A stretch of 64,000 nt of DNA from Clostridium sp. UBA701 (lineage in GTDB: Bacteria > Bacillota > Clostridia > Clostridiales > Clostridiaceae). Positions 53,368 through 62,867 of this stretch are shown piece by piece. How positions within the stretch are numbered: the first letter of the stretch is position 1; each line of letters opens with the position of its first letter. The DNA lies in assembly GCA_002298125.1 (NCBI GenBank), contig DBMJ01000008.1:15839-79838 (forward strand). The letters are read 5' to 3'. The translations under genes were made by a program, and so were the position numbers. Below the pieces are notes generated by a model that was not told the DNA's origin, did no database searches, and saw nothing but the letters and a program-made list of their open reading frames with translations.

Positions 53368-55395
53368 TTACTTGTTAAAAGTATTTGAAACTACTTTTTC
53401 TATGAGATCTTCCTTTGGAATAAATGGTAATGTAATGTGGTCTTCTCCACCTCTCATATCATTATACTCCATACTGGTAGTAATAGAGTTTTCATTTCTT
53501 GCCCAAGCTCTTCTAGCCACGCCGCCCATAACATCCCAAGGCATAGCAGATTTAATTATATTATCAACTCTTTCGCTGCCGTCTAATACAAGACCAAAGC
53601 CGCCATTTATGGACTTACCAATGCCTACTCCTCCCCCATTGTGAAGAGCTATTAGGCTCATGCCACGAGCAGCATTTCCAGCATAACACTGTATGGCCAT
53701 ATCTGCCATTATATTGCTGCCATCCTTTATGTTTGAAGTCTCTCTAAAAGGTGAATCCGTTCCGCTTACATCATGATGGTCTCTTCCTAGCATAATAGGT
53801 CCTACTTCACCTTTTCTAACCATTTCATTAAACTTTAGGGCAATTTTTGTTCTACCCATAGCATCCTGATAAAGTATTCTGGCTTGAGTTCCTACCACCA
53901 GCTTATTTTTCTCTGCATCCTTTATCCAAACATAATTGTCTCTGTCCTGTGCACGCCTTGTTGGGTCTATGCAGTCCATGGCAGCATGGTCAGTCTTAAT
54001 AAGGTCTTCATGCTTACCGCTTAAGCATACCCATCTAAAGGGTCCATATCCAAAGTCAAAGAGCTCAGGTCCCATAATATCCTCAACATAGGAAGGGAAT
54101 ATAAAACCATCCTTCTCGTCCACACCATTTTTGGATATTTCCTTTACTCCTGCATCGTATACTGCCTTCATAAAGGAGTTACCATAGTCAAAGAAATAGG
54201 TTCCTCTCTCTACTAAAACCTTAATTAGTTCAAAGTGTCTCCTAAGACTCTTATCTACTAATTTAACAAAAGCATCTCTGTCTTCCTTTAAGAGTCTTGT
54301 TCTCTCCTCAAAGCTTACTCCCTGTGGGCAATAGCCGCCTTCATAAGCAGCATGGCAGGAGGTTTGGTCTGAGAGAAGCTCAATTTTAATATTATTCTCT
54401 ACAGCATATTCTAAAAGGTCTACAATATTTCCGTGATAAGCAATGGAGATAGGCTTTTTATCCTCCATATGCTGCTTAGCCACTGTAAATATTTCTTTTA
54501 AATCAGAGGATATTAAAGATACCCAGCCCTGATTATATCTTGTCTCTATTCTTGAATAATCAACTTCGGCAACTATTCCTACTCCTCCAGCTATCTCAAT
54601 GGCCTTTGGCTGAGCACCACTCATTCCACCAAGACCTGAGGACACGAAAATATGGCCCTTAAGATCATCCATTGGTCCTACACCAAGCTTCATTCTTCCT
54701 GCATTTAATATTGTATTAAAGGTACCGTGTACAATACCCTGAGGTCCGATATACATCCAGCCTCCTGCAGTCATCTGTCCATAGTTTGCAACACCCATTT
54801 GCATTGCATAATGCCAATCTGTGAAATTGTCAAACATACCAACCATCATGGCATTAGTTATAATAACTCTTGGAGCCTCTGGCTTGGATTTGAAAAGTCC
54901 AAGAGGATGTCCTGACTCTATTACAAGAGTTTGATTTTCTGTCATAACCTCCAGGTACTTCTTTATTAGTCTATACTGCATCCAGTTTTGACATACCTGT
55001 CCTGTCTCACCATAGGTTACAAGTTCATAGGGATATAGAGCAATCTCAAAACTCAGATTGTTGTCAATCATAACCTGAAAAGCCTTTCCCTCAAGGCAAT
55101 TTCCCTTATACTCCTCTATAGGTTTGCCATAGATTCTCTCATTAGGTCTAAATCTATAGCCATAAATTCTTCCACGAGTTCTAAGCTCCTCCATAAATTC
55201 TGGAGCTAATATTTCGTGATATTCCTCAGGAATGTATCTAAGCGCATTCTTAAGAGCTGTTTTTGTCTGCTCCTTATTTAACGAAAAGCCCCTGTCTGGT
55301 GCCCTTCTAATACCCGGCTCAAAGGTAGGAGCTGGTGGAAGCTCTTTTTCAAGCTTAATGGTCATAGCCTTGTCAATATCAAAATTCGTTACCAT
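53368..55395 (-). CDS. hutU: Urocanate hydratase
   Basis: 675 residues, the longer clostridial form. It converts urocanate to imidazolonepropionate using tightly bound NAD as electrophile. Recognisable stretches are GGWMYIGPQGIVHGT, the dinucleotide-binding VSSGLGGMSGAQPKA, and C-terminal ALHNGGGVGIGKSINGGFG. It is cotranscribed with hutI, whose start it nearly touches. Confidence 0.97.
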   Translation of the reverse strand: MVTNFDIDKAMTIKLEKELPPAPTFEPGIRRAPDRGFSLNKEQTKTALKNALRYIPEEYHEILAPEFMEELRTRGRIYGYRFRPNERIYGKPIEEYKGNCLEGKAFQVMIDNNLSFEIALYPYELVTYGETGQVCQNWMQYRLIKKYLEVMTENQTLVIESGHPLGLFKSKPEAPRVIITNAMMVGMFDNFTDWHYAMQMGVANYGQMTAGGWMYIGPQGIVHGTFNTILNAGRMKLGVGPMDDLKGHIFVSSGLGGMSGAQPKAIEIAGGVGIVAEVDYSRIETRYNQGWVSLISSDLKEIFTVAKQHMEDKKPISIAYHGNIVDLLEYAVENNIKIELLSDQTSCHAAYEGGYCPQGVSFEERTRLLKEDRDAFVKLVDKSLRRHFELIKVLVERGTYFFDYGNSFMKAVYDAGVKEISKNGVDEKDGFIFPSYVEDIMGPELFDFGYGPFRWVCLSGKHEDLIKTDHAAMDCIDPTRRAQDRDNYVWIKDAEKNKLVVGTQARILYQDAMGRTKIALKFNEMVRKGEVGPIMLGRDHHDVSGTDSPFRETSNIKDGSNIMADMAIQCYAGNAARGMSLIALHNGGGVGIGKSINGGFGLVLDGSERVDNIIKSAMPWDVMGGVARRAWARNENSITTSMEYNDMRGGEDHITLPFIPKEDLIEKVVSNTFNK

Positions 55396-55574
55396 ACTAT
55401 ACCTCCCAGAAAAAGATTCTATTTTTAATAATTTCAGTATAACATAATATTGAAAAAATTATAATATTTTTTTAAATAAAAAACCCTTAAAACGCTGTAG
55501 TAATGCGGTTTGTCACTGTATTAAAGTGAAAAAGCACTGAGGTTTTTCTCCTTATTAATATATAAAGCATAAAT

Positions 55575-55623
55575 AAAAATATCCCCATAGGAATATTTTT
55601 TTCTTCCCTATGGAGATATTTTT
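55575..55623 (-). terminator. Terminator of the ABC exporter / lipid kinase operon
   Basis: AAAAATATC and CCATAGG pair with CCTATGG and GATATTTTT around an interior loop; T-rich 3' flank on the minus strand. Confidence 0.75.
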
Positions 55624-55624
55624 G

Positions 55625-56512
55625 TTAGTGTATTGTTGGTTTTATGATTTTAAGTTTTTTAGGCAATATTTCAAATTGAGCTGAGCTCCACTTTAACACC
55701 TCTCCATCCACATTGAAGGGTAGAGGCTTTTCTAGTTCAATGTGTACCTTTGAACCTCTGTAAAAGCTCACTTCTTTTATACTGCCGTGAGTACCCTTAA
55801 TAAGCTTTGGAAACATGAAAAACACCTTAAACTTACTCACCTTTTCAATTATACATACATCTAGTAATCCATCTGCAATATCCGCTTCTGGAAGGGGCAG
55901 CATACCACCGCCATAGTATTTTCCGTTTCCCACTGCCAGAAGAGTAATATGTTTTTTTATTTCCATACCATCCACTAAGACCTTTGCCACAGGATATTTA
56001 TATCCAAAGAGAGCAGAGAAAATACCAAGCACATAGGCCATCTTGCCACTGATAAACGGAAGCTTCTTAAAGCCTGTGGTCTTGTCCACAACTTCAGCAT
56101 CAAAGCCTGCAGAGGCTATGTTTACATAGTACCTTTGATTTACAGCCGCAAGGTCTATAAATTCCTCTTCCCCATCTATGGTAGCCCTTAAAAGCTTAAT
56201 GAGATCCTTTTCTCTGCAAAAGCTCTTAATAAAATCATTTCCCGTTCCTGCTGGAATTACTCCCAAGGCTGAATTACTTTCCACCATGCCGTTTAGTACT
56301 TCATTTAAAGTACCATCCCCTCCAAGAGAGTAAATTCTAAAATCCTCTTTAGAGCTGTAGCTTCTGGCAAGTTCAGTAGCATGTCCTTCATATTCTGTAA
56401 GCACAATGGAGTATTCCTCATCCCTGTGTTTAAATATCTCCACTATTTCTTCTATTAGAAGCTTTGCCTTACCCTTACCTGCAACTGGATTGACTATGAA
56501 TAGGTGCTTCAT
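55625..56512 (-). CDS. Diacylglycerol/lipid kinase (DgkB/YegS family)
   Basis: 295 residues. The N-terminal domain has IVNPVAGKGK, the nucleotide-binding SLGGDGTLNEVLNG and IPAGTGNDFIKSF; the C-terminal beta domain has GNGKYYGGGMLPLPEADIADGLLDV with the catalytic acid. It phosphorylates diacylglycerol or a related lipid at the membrane. It is 27 bases downstream of the ABC exporter genes in the same unit. Confidence 0.9.
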   Translation of the reverse strand: MKHLFIVNPVAGKGKAKLLIEEIVEIFKHRDEEYSIVLTEYEGHATELARSYSSKEDFRIYSLGGDGTLNEVLNGMVESNSALGVIPAGTGNDFIKSFCREKDLIKLLRATIDGEEEFIDLAAVNQRYYVNIASAGFDAEVVDKTTGFKKLPFISGKMAYVLGIFSALFGYKYPVAKVLVDGMEIKKHITLLAVGNGKYYGGGMLPLPEADIADGLLDVCIIEKVSKFKVFFMFPKLIKGTHGSIKEVSFYRGSKVHIELEKPLPFNVDGEVLKWSSAQFEILPKKLKIIKPTIH

Positions 56513-56539
56513 GATATCCCCCTTATTAAATATAGATTG

Positions 56540-58573
56540 CTAATTATCCTCTAATTCCTTGTATTGAAGTTCGTAAAGATTACTGTATATTCCACCCTTT
56601 TCAAGGAGCTCTTTATGAGTTCCCATTTCTCGTATTTTACCTTTATGAAGCACTATTATCTTATCAGAATTTTTAATGGTTGACAATCTATGAGCTACCA
56701 CAATAGTAGTTCTTCCCTTGGTTATTTTCTTTAGAGCATCTTGAATTAACACCTCTGTCTCCGTGTCAATATTGGAGGTAGCTTCATCAAGCACCAATAT
56801 TGGAGGGTTAAAGGCAATGGCTCTGGCAAAGGCGATAAGCTGTCTCTGCCCTTGGGAGAAGGTTGTACCCCTCTCATTTACATAAGAGTCATAGCCATGA
56901 GGCAGCTTTTCTATAAAACCATGGGCATTTACATATTTGCTAGAAGCAATAATATCCTCATCACTAATAACTTCATTGTTAAGCCTTATGTTGCTTTTAA
57001 TGTCTCCAGTAAACAAAAACACATCCTGAAGCACTGTGGCAATGTTTCTTCTTAACTGCTCTTTTTCCATATGTTTAATATTTACTCCATCTAGAAGAAT
57101 CTCTCCCTTTTGGATATCATACAATCTGCTGATAAGACTTATAATAGAGGTCTTTCCAGCCCCTGTAGCTCCTACAAAGGCAATATTTTCTCCAGGTCTT
57201 ATAGTAAAGCTCACATCTCTTAACACCCAATCCTCGTCATTATATGCAAACCATACGTTTTTAAATTCTATCTCTCCCTTAACCCCGTCCATAAGCTTAG
57301 GGTTTTCAGGATTCTTAATCCTATCCTCATTGTCTAGAAGAGTAAAAATTCTCTCAGAGGAGGCCATGGAGGACTGTAGTATATCATATTTTTCCGATAG
57401 ATCGAAGATTGGGGCAAAGAATTGCATAAGATAGGTTATAAAGGCAAACATCACACCTATCTCTATATCCTTATGCAAAATCATCCTGCAACCTGCCCAA
57501 AGCATTACAGCCATGGTCATGGAAGCTAGGAGATCAATTACAGGTCTAAATACTGCAAATATTCTTATCTGATTGGTAGAAGCCTTTAAATAATCCCTAT
57601 TTATGTTGTCAAATTCCTTAAACTTCTTATCCTCCTTGTGAAAAATCTGTACAGTCTTCATGCCAGATATATTTTCTGAAAGTGAGGAATTTATTCTTGC
57701 AAGCTTTGTTCTAACCTCTCTATAGGCATCTCTATCATACTTTTTAAATATGGCTGCAGCTACTAATATTAGCGGAACAGAGGCTAGTGTTATTAGTGCC
57801 AGTTTTGGATTTAAAATAAACATGGCAATAAGTATTCCTCCAAGGATAAAAATATCCTTAAATAAGCTAACCACCACGGAGGTATACATTTCATTTAAGG
57901 TCTCCACATCGTTAGTAACTCTAGTAACCAGCCTTCCCACGGGGTTCTTATCATAAAAGGATAAGGATAACCCTTCTACATGCTTAAATAGCTGCTGTCG
58001 AATGTTAAATACTATATGCTGACCGGTATACTCCAGCAGATATATCTGAACATAATTTAGCCCAAACATCATTACAACCAGTATTAAAATATACAGAGCA
58101 GTATTCTTTACTCCCGTTATATCCTTACTTCTTACAGAGTTTAGCTCCTCTCTTGTAAGTCTATGAGTATTATAACTTGTGTTTTCCTGTGTCACCTTTC
58201 CGTTTATAATATTAAAAGGCTTATCTCTGTTTATTGCTCCCTCTATAAGGTAGTAAGTGTTCTTGTCATTAACTATTGAGGCTGCTTGTCCTCCTGATAC
58301 ATTCCCCTCAATAATATATCTATCTCCAACCCTATGGCTTCCTTCTACAGAGGTATCTACTATAGTATATGGCTTTTTATAGCCTGAAATGTAAGTGTCT
58401 ATAGCATTTTTCATAAGATAAGGTCTAAGCAGATCCATGGAGGTTATTAATAGCATAAGCAGCACCACAATTATTAAAAACCCTGAATAGGGCTTGGCAT
58501 ACTTTAGCAGCCTATGCATCAAATGAGAATCATACTGTTTTGTTAGCGCATCTTCTTCAAAATGATTTTCCAT
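56540..58573 (-). CDS. Heterodimeric ABC exporter subunit (catalytic Glu, degenerate signature)
   Basis: 677 residues: six membrane helices fused to one ABC domain. Walker A is GATGAGKTS, Walker B is ILVLDEATSNID with the catalytic Glu, but the signature is FSQGQ instead of LSGGQ. This is the pattern of the partner that supplies the intact catalytic Glu in LmrCD/BmrCD/TM287-288-type exporters. Between TM1 and TM2 there is an extra extracytoplasmic segment of about 100 residues (about 60-160, rich in beta-type sequence). It is two bases after its partner gene. Likely a drug or lipid exporter; the substrate is unknown. Confidence 0.9.
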   Translation of the reverse strand: MENHFEEDALTKQYDSHLMHRLLKYAKPYSGFLIIVVLLMLLITSMDLLRPYLMKNAIDTYISGYKKPYTIVDTSVEGSHRVGDRYIIEGNVSGGQAASIVNDKNTYYLIEGAINRDKPFNIINGKVTQENTSYNTHRLTREELNSVRSKDITGVKNTALYILILVVMMFGLNYVQIYLLEYTGQHIVFNIRQQLFKHVEGLSLSFYDKNPVGRLVTRVTNDVETLNEMYTSVVVSLFKDIFILGGILIAMFILNPKLALITLASVPLILVAAAIFKKYDRDAYREVRTKLARINSSLSENISGMKTVQIFHKEDKKFKEFDNINRDYLKASTNQIRIFAVFRPVIDLLASMTMAVMLWAGCRMILHKDIEIGVMFAFITYLMQFFAPIFDLSEKYDILQSSMASSERIFTLLDNEDRIKNPENPKLMDGVKGEIEFKNVWFAYNDEDWVLRDVSFTIRPGENIAFVGATGAGKTSIISLISRLYDIQKGEILLDGVNIKHMEKEQLRRNIATVLQDVFLFTGDIKSNIRLNNEVISDEDIIASSKYVNAHGFIEKLPHGYDSYVNERGTTFSQGQRQLIAFARAIAFNPPILVLDEATSNIDTETEVLIQDALKKITKGRTTIVVAHRLSTIKNSDKIIVLHKGKIREMGTHKELLEKGGIYSNLYELQYKELEDN

Positions 58574-58574
58574 A

Positions 58575-60323
58575 CTACATATCCTCCTTCTGCAGCTGCT
58601 GCTCTAATAATTGCTTTTTATATATCTCATCATAAAGTCCCTGCTTGTTTATAAGCTCATTGTGAGTTCCCTCTTCTGTAATCTTACCATCCTCCATTAC
58701 TATGATATGATCTGCATCCTTAACTGCAGAAATTCTATGGGAGATTATTATGGATGTCCTATCCTCCATAATTTTTTTAAGATTAGCTAGTATCTTAGTC
58801 TCAGTGTTGGCATCTACCGCAGATAAACAGTCATCAAAAATCAATACATCAGGCTCCTTTATAAGAGCTCTTGCAATGGTAACCCTCTGCTTTTGACCTC
58901 CTGATAGTGTCACACCTCTTTCACCAACCGCTGTGTTAAACTGGTCAGGAAAATCCATGATATTATCATAGATATCAGCATCCTGAGCGCTTTTATATAC
59001 CTTTTCCATATCTAATTTTGTATAAGCAAGGTTGATGTTCTCAGCGATGTTACTGGAGAACAAAAAAGCATCCTGAGGGGCGAACCCGATATTTTCTCTA
59101 AGTACCTCTAAGGGCACCTTGTTAATATCACAGCCATTTAATACTATCTTGTTTTCCTCCACGTTATAGAGTCTAACTAAAAGATTTACTAAGGTACTCT
59201 TTCCACTTCCTGTTCGACCAATGATCCCAAGTGTCTGTCCCTCTTTAATGTGTAGGTTTATGTTGTTAAGTGCTGGGGTATTACTGCCAGGATAAGTAAA
59301 GGTTAGATCATTAATATCTATATCTCCTCTTAGAGAATTAATAGGAAGAGTGTTACCATCATATATATCAGGCTCTTCAGATAAAATCTTTTCTATTCTC
59401 TCTAAGGAGGCGAAGCCTCTTTGTACAATGTTAATTACCCAGCCTACAGCCATCATAGGCCATACAAGATTTCCAAGGTACATATTGAAGGTTATAAATT
59501 CTCCTAAGGATATTTCTCCTCGTATAACAGAAATTCCACCTATCCCAATTAGAAGTACAAAGCTAAGTGCTGAAATAAACTCTATAAGCGGTTGAAAAAC
59601 TCCCCAAATCTTAATTAAATTCATATTAGCATTAAGGTAATGCTGGTTCTGCTTAGTAAACTTCTCATATTCCTTTTCTTCTTGTACAAAGGATTTAATT
59701 ATTCTAATACCAGAGAAGTTTTCCTGAACTACATCTGTGAGCTTAGAAAACACCTCTTGCACCTTCATAAATCTTCTATGCATCATTGTTCCAAACTTCA
59801 AGCTCACTATTGCTACAAGTGGAAGTGGTATAAGGCTCAAAAGTGTAAGTCTTACATTTATGGTAAGCATTATGATTATGGTGGTAATAGACAATACTAT
59901 GGCATCTGTTAACATAATAACTCCTTGCCCCAATGCCATTCTCACAGCATTCAAGTCGTTAGTTGCAAGAGCCATTAAATCACCTGTTTTATTCTTGTTG
60001 TAAAAGTTTATTGAAAGCTTTTGCAGATGGGTAAAGTAGATTTTTCTTATATCATATTCTACATGTCTTGAGGTCCCAACAATAAAAATCCTCCACATAA
60101 ACCTCCCAATCGCTACTAGAATAGCTAACACCACAATAAGCACAATATACTTTACCACATAGTCTAGGGTCGCATTACCACTGGATACTCCATCAGTAAT
60201 AGCCCCTATTAGCTTTGGAGGTACAAGATTTGAAATATCTACTATAAGTAGAAAAAATATACCCAGTAAATATCGTCCTCTATAGTTTTTAGTATACTTC
60301 ATCAAAGCCCTAATCTTTTTCAT
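58575..60323 (-). CDS. Heterodimeric ABC exporter subunit (canonical signature, Asp in Walker B)
   Basis: 582 residues: six membrane helices plus ABC domain. Walker A is GRTGSGKST and the signature LSGGQKQR is canonical, but the Walker B segment is VLIFDDCLSAVD with Asp where the catalytic Glu belongs. It thus complements the following gene: one consensus and one degenerate ATP site per dimer. The start follows GGGGGCGA; an earlier start 15 codons upstream lacks a site. Confidence 0.9.
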   Translation of the reverse strand: MKKIRALMKYTKNYRGRYLLGIFFLLIVDISNLVPPKLIGAITDGVSSGNATLDYVVKYIVLIVVLAILVAIGRFMWRIFIVGTSRHVEYDIRKIYFTHLQKLSINFYNKNKTGDLMALATNDLNAVRMALGQGVIMLTDAIVLSITTIIIMLTINVRLTLLSLIPLPLVAIVSLKFGTMMHRRFMKVQEVFSKLTDVVQENFSGIRIIKSFVQEEKEYEKFTKQNQHYLNANMNLIKIWGVFQPLIEFISALSFVLLIGIGGISVIRGEISLGEFITFNMYLGNLVWPMMAVGWVINIVQRGFASLERIEKILSEEPDIYDGNTLPINSLRGDIDINDLTFTYPGSNTPALNNINLHIKEGQTLGIIGRTGSGKSTLVNLLVRLYNVEENKIVLNGCDINKVPLEVLRENIGFAPQDAFLFSSNIAENINLAYTKLDMEKVYKSAQDADIYDNIMDFPDQFNTAVGERGVTLSGGQKQRVTIARALIKEPDVLIFDDCLSAVDANTETKILANLKKIMEDRTSIIISHRISAVKDADHIIVMEDGKITEEGTHNELINKQGLYDEIYKKQLLEQQLQKEDM

Positions 60324-60494
60324 TATGTCGCCCCCTTTTTTCCATATCACTATCTCATTATACAACAAAATTTACCACCTGGAATATGTTGAGATTTGAT
60401 ATTTAGAAAATACAAATTTTCGAGTACCTAAACAAATTCTATAAAAAAATATAAATTCCTTCTGAATTTATTAAATATTTTCAATTTTTTTATT
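60324..60494. other. Upstream region of the ABC exporter operon
   Basis: AT-rich. The only promoter-like element is a minus-strand TATAAT at 60357-60362, about 35 bases before the start, without a good -35. The remainder up to the 241-bp repeat shows nothing recognisable. Confidence 0.35.
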
Positions 60495-60735
60495 TAGTTT
60501 TTAGTTTTTCTCTTAAACAATTAAGCCACTCTCCATGCTTTCAGTATGCATCGCTGCAATGGAAACTCTAACGCTAGTACTTTTAATAAAAAACCTACCT
60601 CTCCCATGGAACTTCCTGTTCCAGGGAGAGCTTTGCCACATCCTGTGTCAAAATTACGATTCTTTATTAAGTCCTAGCTATAGTTTCTACATTTCGCTCA
60701 AAGCATACCTTCCAGCATTAAAAGAGTGGCTTGAA
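60495..60735. repeat. 241-bp structured repeat, copy 1
   Basis: Direct repeat of 62868-63108: same length, no indels, about 10 mismatches by eye (about 96% identity). Complementary segments nest into one long fold: AAGCCACTCT (60523) with AGAGTGGCTT (60723); ATGCT (60535) with AGCAT (60714); GTATGC (60544) with GCATAC (60703); GAAACTCTA (60562) with 60679-60687, one mismatch; TTAATAAAAAA (60583) with 60660-60670, one mismatch; and a central hairpin CTCTCCC-TGGAAC/GTTCCA-GGGAGAG (60599-60630). A 29-base stretch (60631-60659) stays unpaired and is identical in both copies. No reading frame is conserved between copies. The family is not recognised. Confidence 0.85.
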
Positions 60736-60836
60736 ATATATATTACCTCAAATAACTACATTATGGATTAATTTTTAAAATAACCTAGCTATTGAAACTA
60801 TTATTTAAATATTATTGTGAATCAATCAAATCTTCA

Positions 60837-61184
60837 TTACAAACTACATAAAGTATTTTCTAAATCTCCTCCTAAAGAATCAAATTCTAAATTGCCATTT
60901 TCATCTTGTTTACCTATATACCACTCGCCTTTATTATCTAATGTTTCCATAAGATAATAATGATAAAATTTAATAATCCTATTCGGATTGGCTTTTTTAA
61001 ACCGCCACTTCATAAAATATTCATTATCTATTTTTGTAAAACAATCATTATAATAATACTCCCCATTTTCACGCAATATAAAACATTCATAGACAAATTT
61101 ATCTAAAATAATATAATTTATCCCCACGCAGTCTGCAAAAATCCTTTTTTCATCTTCAGATAAAATATTATTTAAAATATACAT
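60837..61184 (-). CDS. Small acidic protein, probable orphan immunity protein
   Basis: 115 residues, rich in Tyr, Asp, Glu and Asn, without signal or membrane segment (starts MYILNNILSEDEKRIF). I do not recognise the family. Size, composition, and position downstream of an Rhs toxin tip and its neighbour suggest an immunity protein. Its ATG overlaps the stop of a short upstream frame as TAATG, a coupling common between toxin tip and immunity gene; that upstream frame is only a remnant. A ribosome binding site (GAGAGG and AAGG) precedes it. Confidence 0.55.
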   Translation of the reverse strand: MYILNNILSEDEKRIFADCVGINYIILDKFVYECFILRENGEYYYNDCFTKIDNEYFMKWRFKKANPNRIIKFYHYYLMETLDNKGEWYIGKQDENGNLEFDSLGGDLENTLCSL

Positions 61185-61258
61185 TACCTTATACCTCTCT
61201 TCTTAAAGCTTTCAATTATTTTGTCCATACACCCGTTATCAACATATGAATTACACTT
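61184..61258 (-). pseudogene. Possible 3' remnant of a displaced Rhs toxin tip
   Basis: A short open frame ending SYVDNGCMDKIIESFKKRGI with TAA overlapping the next gene's ATG by one base. It opens after a TGA and has no start codon with a ribosome binding site. The end-to-start overlap with the orphan immunity-like gene is the main reason to see it as the last codons of a lost toxin. Short, so it could be chance. Confidence 0.3.
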
Positions 61259-61435
61259 CCAACATCATGATGATAGAATAGGGTACCCCTTATAGAAACT
61301 AATCACTCTGCAATGGCATTTTTCTCTACGCATGGGTAGAATAATTTTTTTGCAAAAGCGGGGATTTTAGCCTCGCAAAAAATAATTTATAAGTAAATCG
61401 TTAAGTATATCACTCTACCTATACCACTATAACAA
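61259..61435. other. Gene-free stretch inside the toxin locus
   Basis: AT-rich with a small complementary pair (GCGAGG and CCCCGC flanking, near 61360-61377). I see no gene, promoter or family match. Confidence 0.3.
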
Positions 61436-61437
61436 TA

Positions 61438-61473
61438 AAAACCCCACCTCTTAAACCATTATTAGTGGGGTTG
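61438..61473 (-). terminator. Terminator after the first immunity gene
   Basis: AACCCCAC/GTGGGGTT stem with a loop of about 17 bases, followed on the minus strand by TTTTTATTG. Confidence 0.8.
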
Positions 61474-61480
61474 ATAAGAA

Positions 61481-61885
61481 TTATTTAGACTTTAAAAATA
61501 ATCTTAACTGTTTCGCTTTCTTCAATATTTCTTTCTCTACATTATCTTTAGGTTTATCAAATCTATTAAAATAATTATTGTTTTCAATAATATTTTTTTC
61601 TAACTCATCTTTAGAAATGTCTTTTGTCAAGTGCTCAAGGTGAATAGTGTATCTCTTATCATCATATTCTGGCAAATTTCCATCTATTAATTCGAAAATA
61701 ATTACTTTGACTCCATCACCTTTAATCTCATAGGATATCGAAACTATCTTTTTTGTATTTGTATATTGAATATCATAGAGTATAGTGCTTTTAACATTTA
61801 CAGGTGTTTGAGAATAACCCCATTCTTGTTCCAAAAACAAAAAATATTTCTTTACTGCCTCATTATATTGCATTCTAGTCAACAT
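61481..61885 (-). CDS. Probable immunity protein for the adjacent Rhs tip
   Basis: 134 residues, mostly charged, cytosolic, beginning MLTRMQYNEAVKKYFLFLEQ. I recognise no named domain. It begins four bases after the Rhs stop codon; its GGGAG site lies in the last codons of the toxin, giving tight translational coupling, and a terminator follows it. That arrangement is typical of cognate immunity genes. It must be produced with the toxin if it neutralises it; direct evidence is lacking. Confidence 0.6.
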   Translation of the reverse strand: MLTRMQYNEAVKKYFLFLEQEWGYSQTPVNVKSTILYDIQYTNTKKIVSISYEIKGDGVKVIIFELIDGNLPEYDDKRYTIHLEHLTKDISKDELEKNIIENNNYFNRFDKPKDNVEKEILKKAKQLRLFLKSK

Positions 61886-61889
61886 TATA

Positions 61890-62741
61890 TCATCTCCCAA
61901 GTTTTATATAATCATTCCATTCAGGGTGTAATTTCTGATAGTTTTTAATCATGTTTTGTTCCATCTGGTAAAAAATGCTTGGTATCTTTCTAATAGTGTC
62001 CATTCCTATGTCAATAATTTGTCTCCCACTTCTAAATTGCTCAAGTATCCACTTTCTATTATATTCCATCATCATTGAGGTTGCTTCATAGTCTTTCAAT
62101 CCCATATTCCAGTACTCTGGCATATCATTTAGAATTTTAGAATCTATGTGTTTACTTGCTTCCAACTCGACTCTCTTCATTGTTTCACCTACAATTACTG
62201 GTCCAGGTTTGACTGCTGAAGACGTAACTTTACTTATTAAGTTATTAACATTTACTTGTACTTTTACGTAGGTCTCAAGAATTCTATCTTTTGCTGCATT
62301 TAGTAGCTTGAGTGCTCCCCATACTTCTGCTCCGCCACCTCCAGCTGCACTAGCTCCTTCTGGAGACATATCTCTCGGCAAGAATCCACTTGGATCATAT
62401 GAAGTGATTGGGCTATTGTTACAATAAGCGAACATATTATGGGATAATAACTGTCCTTTTACTCCAGCTATTACATCAGCATTAATAAATCTACCCCACT
62501 CAGGGTTATAATATCTTGAATTCAAGTAGTACAACCCAGTCTCGGTATCATACCTATATCCTCTGTAGCGGTAGGGATTCTTAACACCTACTGTATCTTT
62601 CATTGTACCATCTATGGACACAAGTTTACCCCATGAATCGTAGATGTACGAAACTATTTGAGTACCACTCTTATCAAATAGTCCTACAATATCTCCTTGG
62701 TTATTCCTTATATAGTAATATTCTATACCATTTAAATCCAT
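61890..62741 (-). CDS. Rhs/YD-repeat core fragment with C-terminal toxin tip
   Basis: 283 residues. Residues about 5-118 are the end of an Rhs shell: NQGDIVGLFDKSGTQIVSY, YDTETGLYYLNSRYYNPEWG, GRFINADVIAG and NMFAYCNNSPITSYDPSG, the point where variable tips begin. Residues about 119-283 form a tip with a Gly/Ala spacer, then helical sequence with MMEYNRKWILEQFRSGRQI and FYQMEQNMIKNYQKLHPEW; the activity is unknown to me. The N-terminal thousand-plus residues of a normal Rhs protein are absent. The visible ATG has no ribosome binding site, so this is probably a non-secreted leftover or silent tip cassette. Confidence 0.75.
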   Translation of the reverse strand: MDLNGIEYYYIRNNQGDIVGLFDKSGTQIVSYIYDSWGKLVSIDGTMKDTVGVKNPYRYRGYRYDTETGLYYLNSRYYNPEWGRFINADVIAGVKGQLLSHNMFAYCNNSPITSYDPSGFLPRDMSPEGASAAGGGGAEVWGALKLLNAAKDRILETYVKVQVNVNNLISKVTSSAVKPGPVIVGETMKRVELEASKHIDSKILNDMPEYWNMGLKDYEATSMMMEYNRKWILEQFRSGRQIIDIGMDTIRKIPSIFYQMEQNMIKNYQKLHPEWNDYIKLGR

Positions 62742-62867
62742 AAAAAGAAGTCGCCTGCGTTGTCATAGGTGTAGAATATTTTATCTGTACCATTATCCTC
62801 ATAGGTGACTTTATCGTTGAACTACCTTTATATGTAAATAATTCTTCAGTGGAACCTGAATTCCTTC
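62742..62867 (-). pseudogene. Degraded Rhs repeat sequence upstream of the core
   Basis: Translation continues the Rhs pattern out of frame: KVTYEDNGTDKIFYTYDNAG then DFF, after which a T5 run (about 62748-62752) shifts the frame; one extra T would join it to the MDLNGIEYYY of the core. A second break lies near 62820, beyond which STEELFTYKG, another Rhs-type repeat, is readable in a different frame. The sequence stops where copy 2 of the 241-bp element begins. Confidence 0.65.
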
